Positions 62,906 through 64,000 of a DNA stretch of 64,000 nt are shown here, piece by piece; within the stretch, counting starts at the first letter, position 1; each line of letters begins with the position of its first letter. Source of the DNA: Chryseobacterium sp. SORGH_AS_0447. Its GTDB lineage: Bacteria; Bacteroidota; Bacteroidia; Flavobacteriales; Weeksellaceae. A model generated the notes under the pieces. The model saw only the letters and a list, made by a program, of their open reading frames with translations. It had not been told where the DNA came from and did not search any database. The DNA lies in the NCBI RefSeq assembly GCF_030818695.1, contig NZ_JAUTAR010000001.1:3838501-3902500 (forward strand). The letters are read 5' to 3'. The position numbers were made by a program, and so were the translations under genes.

Positions 62906-63841
62906 ATGCTATTAGAAATTCGTCATCTCAACTTTTCCTATACCAAAGAAAAACCGCTGTTTCAGGACCTTAATCTGAATCTTGAAGCCAGTAAGATCAT
63001 TGCGCTGGCCGGAGAAAGCGGATGCGGGAAATCGACTTTGCTGAGCCTGATCTACGGACTGATCGACTGGGAAAGCGGAGAAATTATTTTCGACGGCGGG
63101 AAACTGTTCGGGCCGAAAGGGAATCTTGTTCCGGGTGAGGCCAACATGAAATTTGTTGCCCAGAATTTCGATCTGATGCCGTATGCCACCGTGGCTGAAA
63201 ATGTGGGAAAATTTATTTCCAATATCAATTTAAACAAGAAAAAAGAAACCGTAGCCGAACTTCTTGAAGTGGTAGGCCTGGAAGATTTTGCCAACGTCTT
63301 ACCGAAATACCTCAGCGGTGGCCAGCAGCAGCGGGTGGCTATTGCACGGGCACTTTCCGTGCTTCCGAAACTGCTGATCCTCGATGAGCCTTTCAGCAAC
63401 CTGGATTTCCCGAGAAAGATCGAACTTCGGGAAAAATTGTTCCGCTATGTGAAACAGAACCATATTTCGCTGCTAATTTCCACCCATGAGCTTCAGGACA
63501 TCATCCCCTGGCTGGATCGGATCATCGTTCTTCAGAGCGGAAGCGTAATCCAGGACGGCAGCCCTGAAGAAACCTATAGAAATCCTTATAACAGCTATGT
63601 TGCAAAACTTTTCGGCGAAGTAAATATTTTCAGCGAGACGGAAAAAACGGATTTTCAGCTACCCAAATTTTCCTATTATCCCCAAGAGATCCGCATCACT
63701 GAAAACGGTACGGAAGCGGAAGTCGTGGAAAGCCGGTTTGCAGGAAACCATTACTGGAACAAAATAAAGGCCCGCAATAAAGAACTGGTAATGTACACGG
63801 ATCATAAAACAGAAGGAAGAATAAGGATCTCATTTGACTGA
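62906..63841 (+). CDS. ABC transporter ATP-binding protein
   Basis: 311 residues. Walker A GESGCGKST, Q-loop VAQNFDLMPYATV, signature LSGGQQQRVAIARAL and Walker B LLILDEPFSNLD. The C-terminal 85 residues (FSYYPQEIRIT, VVESRFAGNHYWNKIKAR) resemble a TOBE regulatory domain of importer ATPases for molybdate, spermidine or thiamine. No permease or binding protein is in the window. They may lie beyond 64000. Confidence 0.92.
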   Translation: MLLEIRHLNFSYTKEKPLFQDLNLNLEASKIIALAGESGCGKSTLLSLIYGLIDWESGEIIFDGGKLFGPKGNLVPGEANMKFVAQNFDLMPYATVAENVGKFISNINLNKKKETVAELLEVVGLEDFANVLPKYLSGGQQQRVAIARALSVLPKLLILDEPFSNLDFPRKIELREKLFRYVKQNHISLLISTHELQDIIPWLDRIIVLQSGSVIQDGSPEETYRNPYNSYVAKLFGEVNIFSETEKTDFQLPKFSYYPQEIRITENGTEAEVVESRFAGNHYWNKIKARNKELVMYTDHKTEGRIRISFD

Positions 63842-64000
63842 ACGGATTTCATTTTCCCGGAGTCCGGAAAGGAACGGCTGTAGCCCTAGCCCCGATTGCC
63901 GTGGAAATCCTTTTTTTGAAGAAAAAAGATTGCAACAGAAAGCGGGAAAAAGCTCCTGAAAAATCCTGTAACGTTCACATTCACTAAAAATTAACCCTGA
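63842..64000. other. End of window, intergenic; possible dispersed repeat
   Basis: GGCTGTAGCCCTAGCCCCG and GATTGCCGTGGAAATCC then CTTTTTTTGAAGAAAAAAG sit at 63880-63930. From memory, closely similar text recurs after genes in many Flavobacteriia genomes, but this window has only one copy. No gene starts within the remaining bases. Confidence 0.4.

Overview
The window looks like a chromosomal segment of a Bacteroidota bacterium of the Flavobacteriia, most likely Chryseobacterium or a close Weeksellaceae relative. This rests on low GC, signal peptides ending in -SQ or -AQ, lipoproteins with short leaders, TAnnTTTG -7 promoter boxes, a SusC-like TonB receptor style, GxxExxY and bacteriocin-like proteins, and an IS982 element. 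It is inference from sequence character, since no rRNA lies in the window. I found no tRNA, rRNA, CRISPR array, origin or prophage.

Layout. 0-5.8 kb: a cut-off secreted protein on the left edge, an unusual 11-bp phased inverted repeat, then a run of Nudix hydrolase, acyltransferase, lipoprotein and Mpl-type murein ligase, followed by a lipoprotein and an aldo/keto reductase. 6-13.7 kb: small-molecule and redox genes (GNAT, LysR regulator divergent from a quinone reductase/epimerase/monooxygenase cluster, a PPC-domain protein, AhpD-like, Crp/Fnr, DUF1304), with large intergenic stretches filled by dispersed repeats. 13.7-16.7 kb: a complete glycine betaine ABC importer operon. 17-20 kb: thioredoxin-like protein and TonB-dependent receptor. 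20.2-27.8 kb: tyrosine/homogentisate catabolism (hmgA with a frameshift, a CoA hydrolase/transferase, hppD, fahA, flavin reductase), with a GxxExxY nuclease-fold gene enclosed in inverted repeats. 27.8-28.7 kb: a cluster of Cys-rich double-glycine peptides, two intact and one broken. 28.8-38.3 kb: alpha/beta hydrolases, a HipA-type kinase overlapping a DUF3037 gene, a serine hydrolase, CstA, a phospholipase D-like protein and an intact IS982. 38.5-50.8 kb: UvrD-type helicase, a PAS histidine kinase with receiver, two M16 peptidases, SecG, two glycosyltransferases with RecR, and a LURP-one-like protein. 50.8-54.4 kb: a patch of broken genes (HAD, unknown, LOG family). 54.5-64 kb: RelA/SpoT-domain protein, ferredoxin and ferredoxin reductase, DUF3108 protein, a two-component system, PheS, YceI and an orphan ABC ATPase.

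How the genes work together. ProVWX imports an osmoprotectant. HppD, HmgA and FahA take tyrosine to fumarate and acetoacetate, but the extra base in hmgA predicts a block at homogentisate if it is real. The ferredoxin and its reductase are probably an electron-transfer pair. The recR-glycosyltransferase genes form one minus-strand unit. The features that ordinary gene content does not explain are the dispersed structured repeats (a heptamer tandem-repeat family at several intergenic sites, a MITE-like family with TTAACGCAAAG ends, a 367-bp tandem duplication, and a hairpin/TTATGTG element) and the six-cysteine peptide family.
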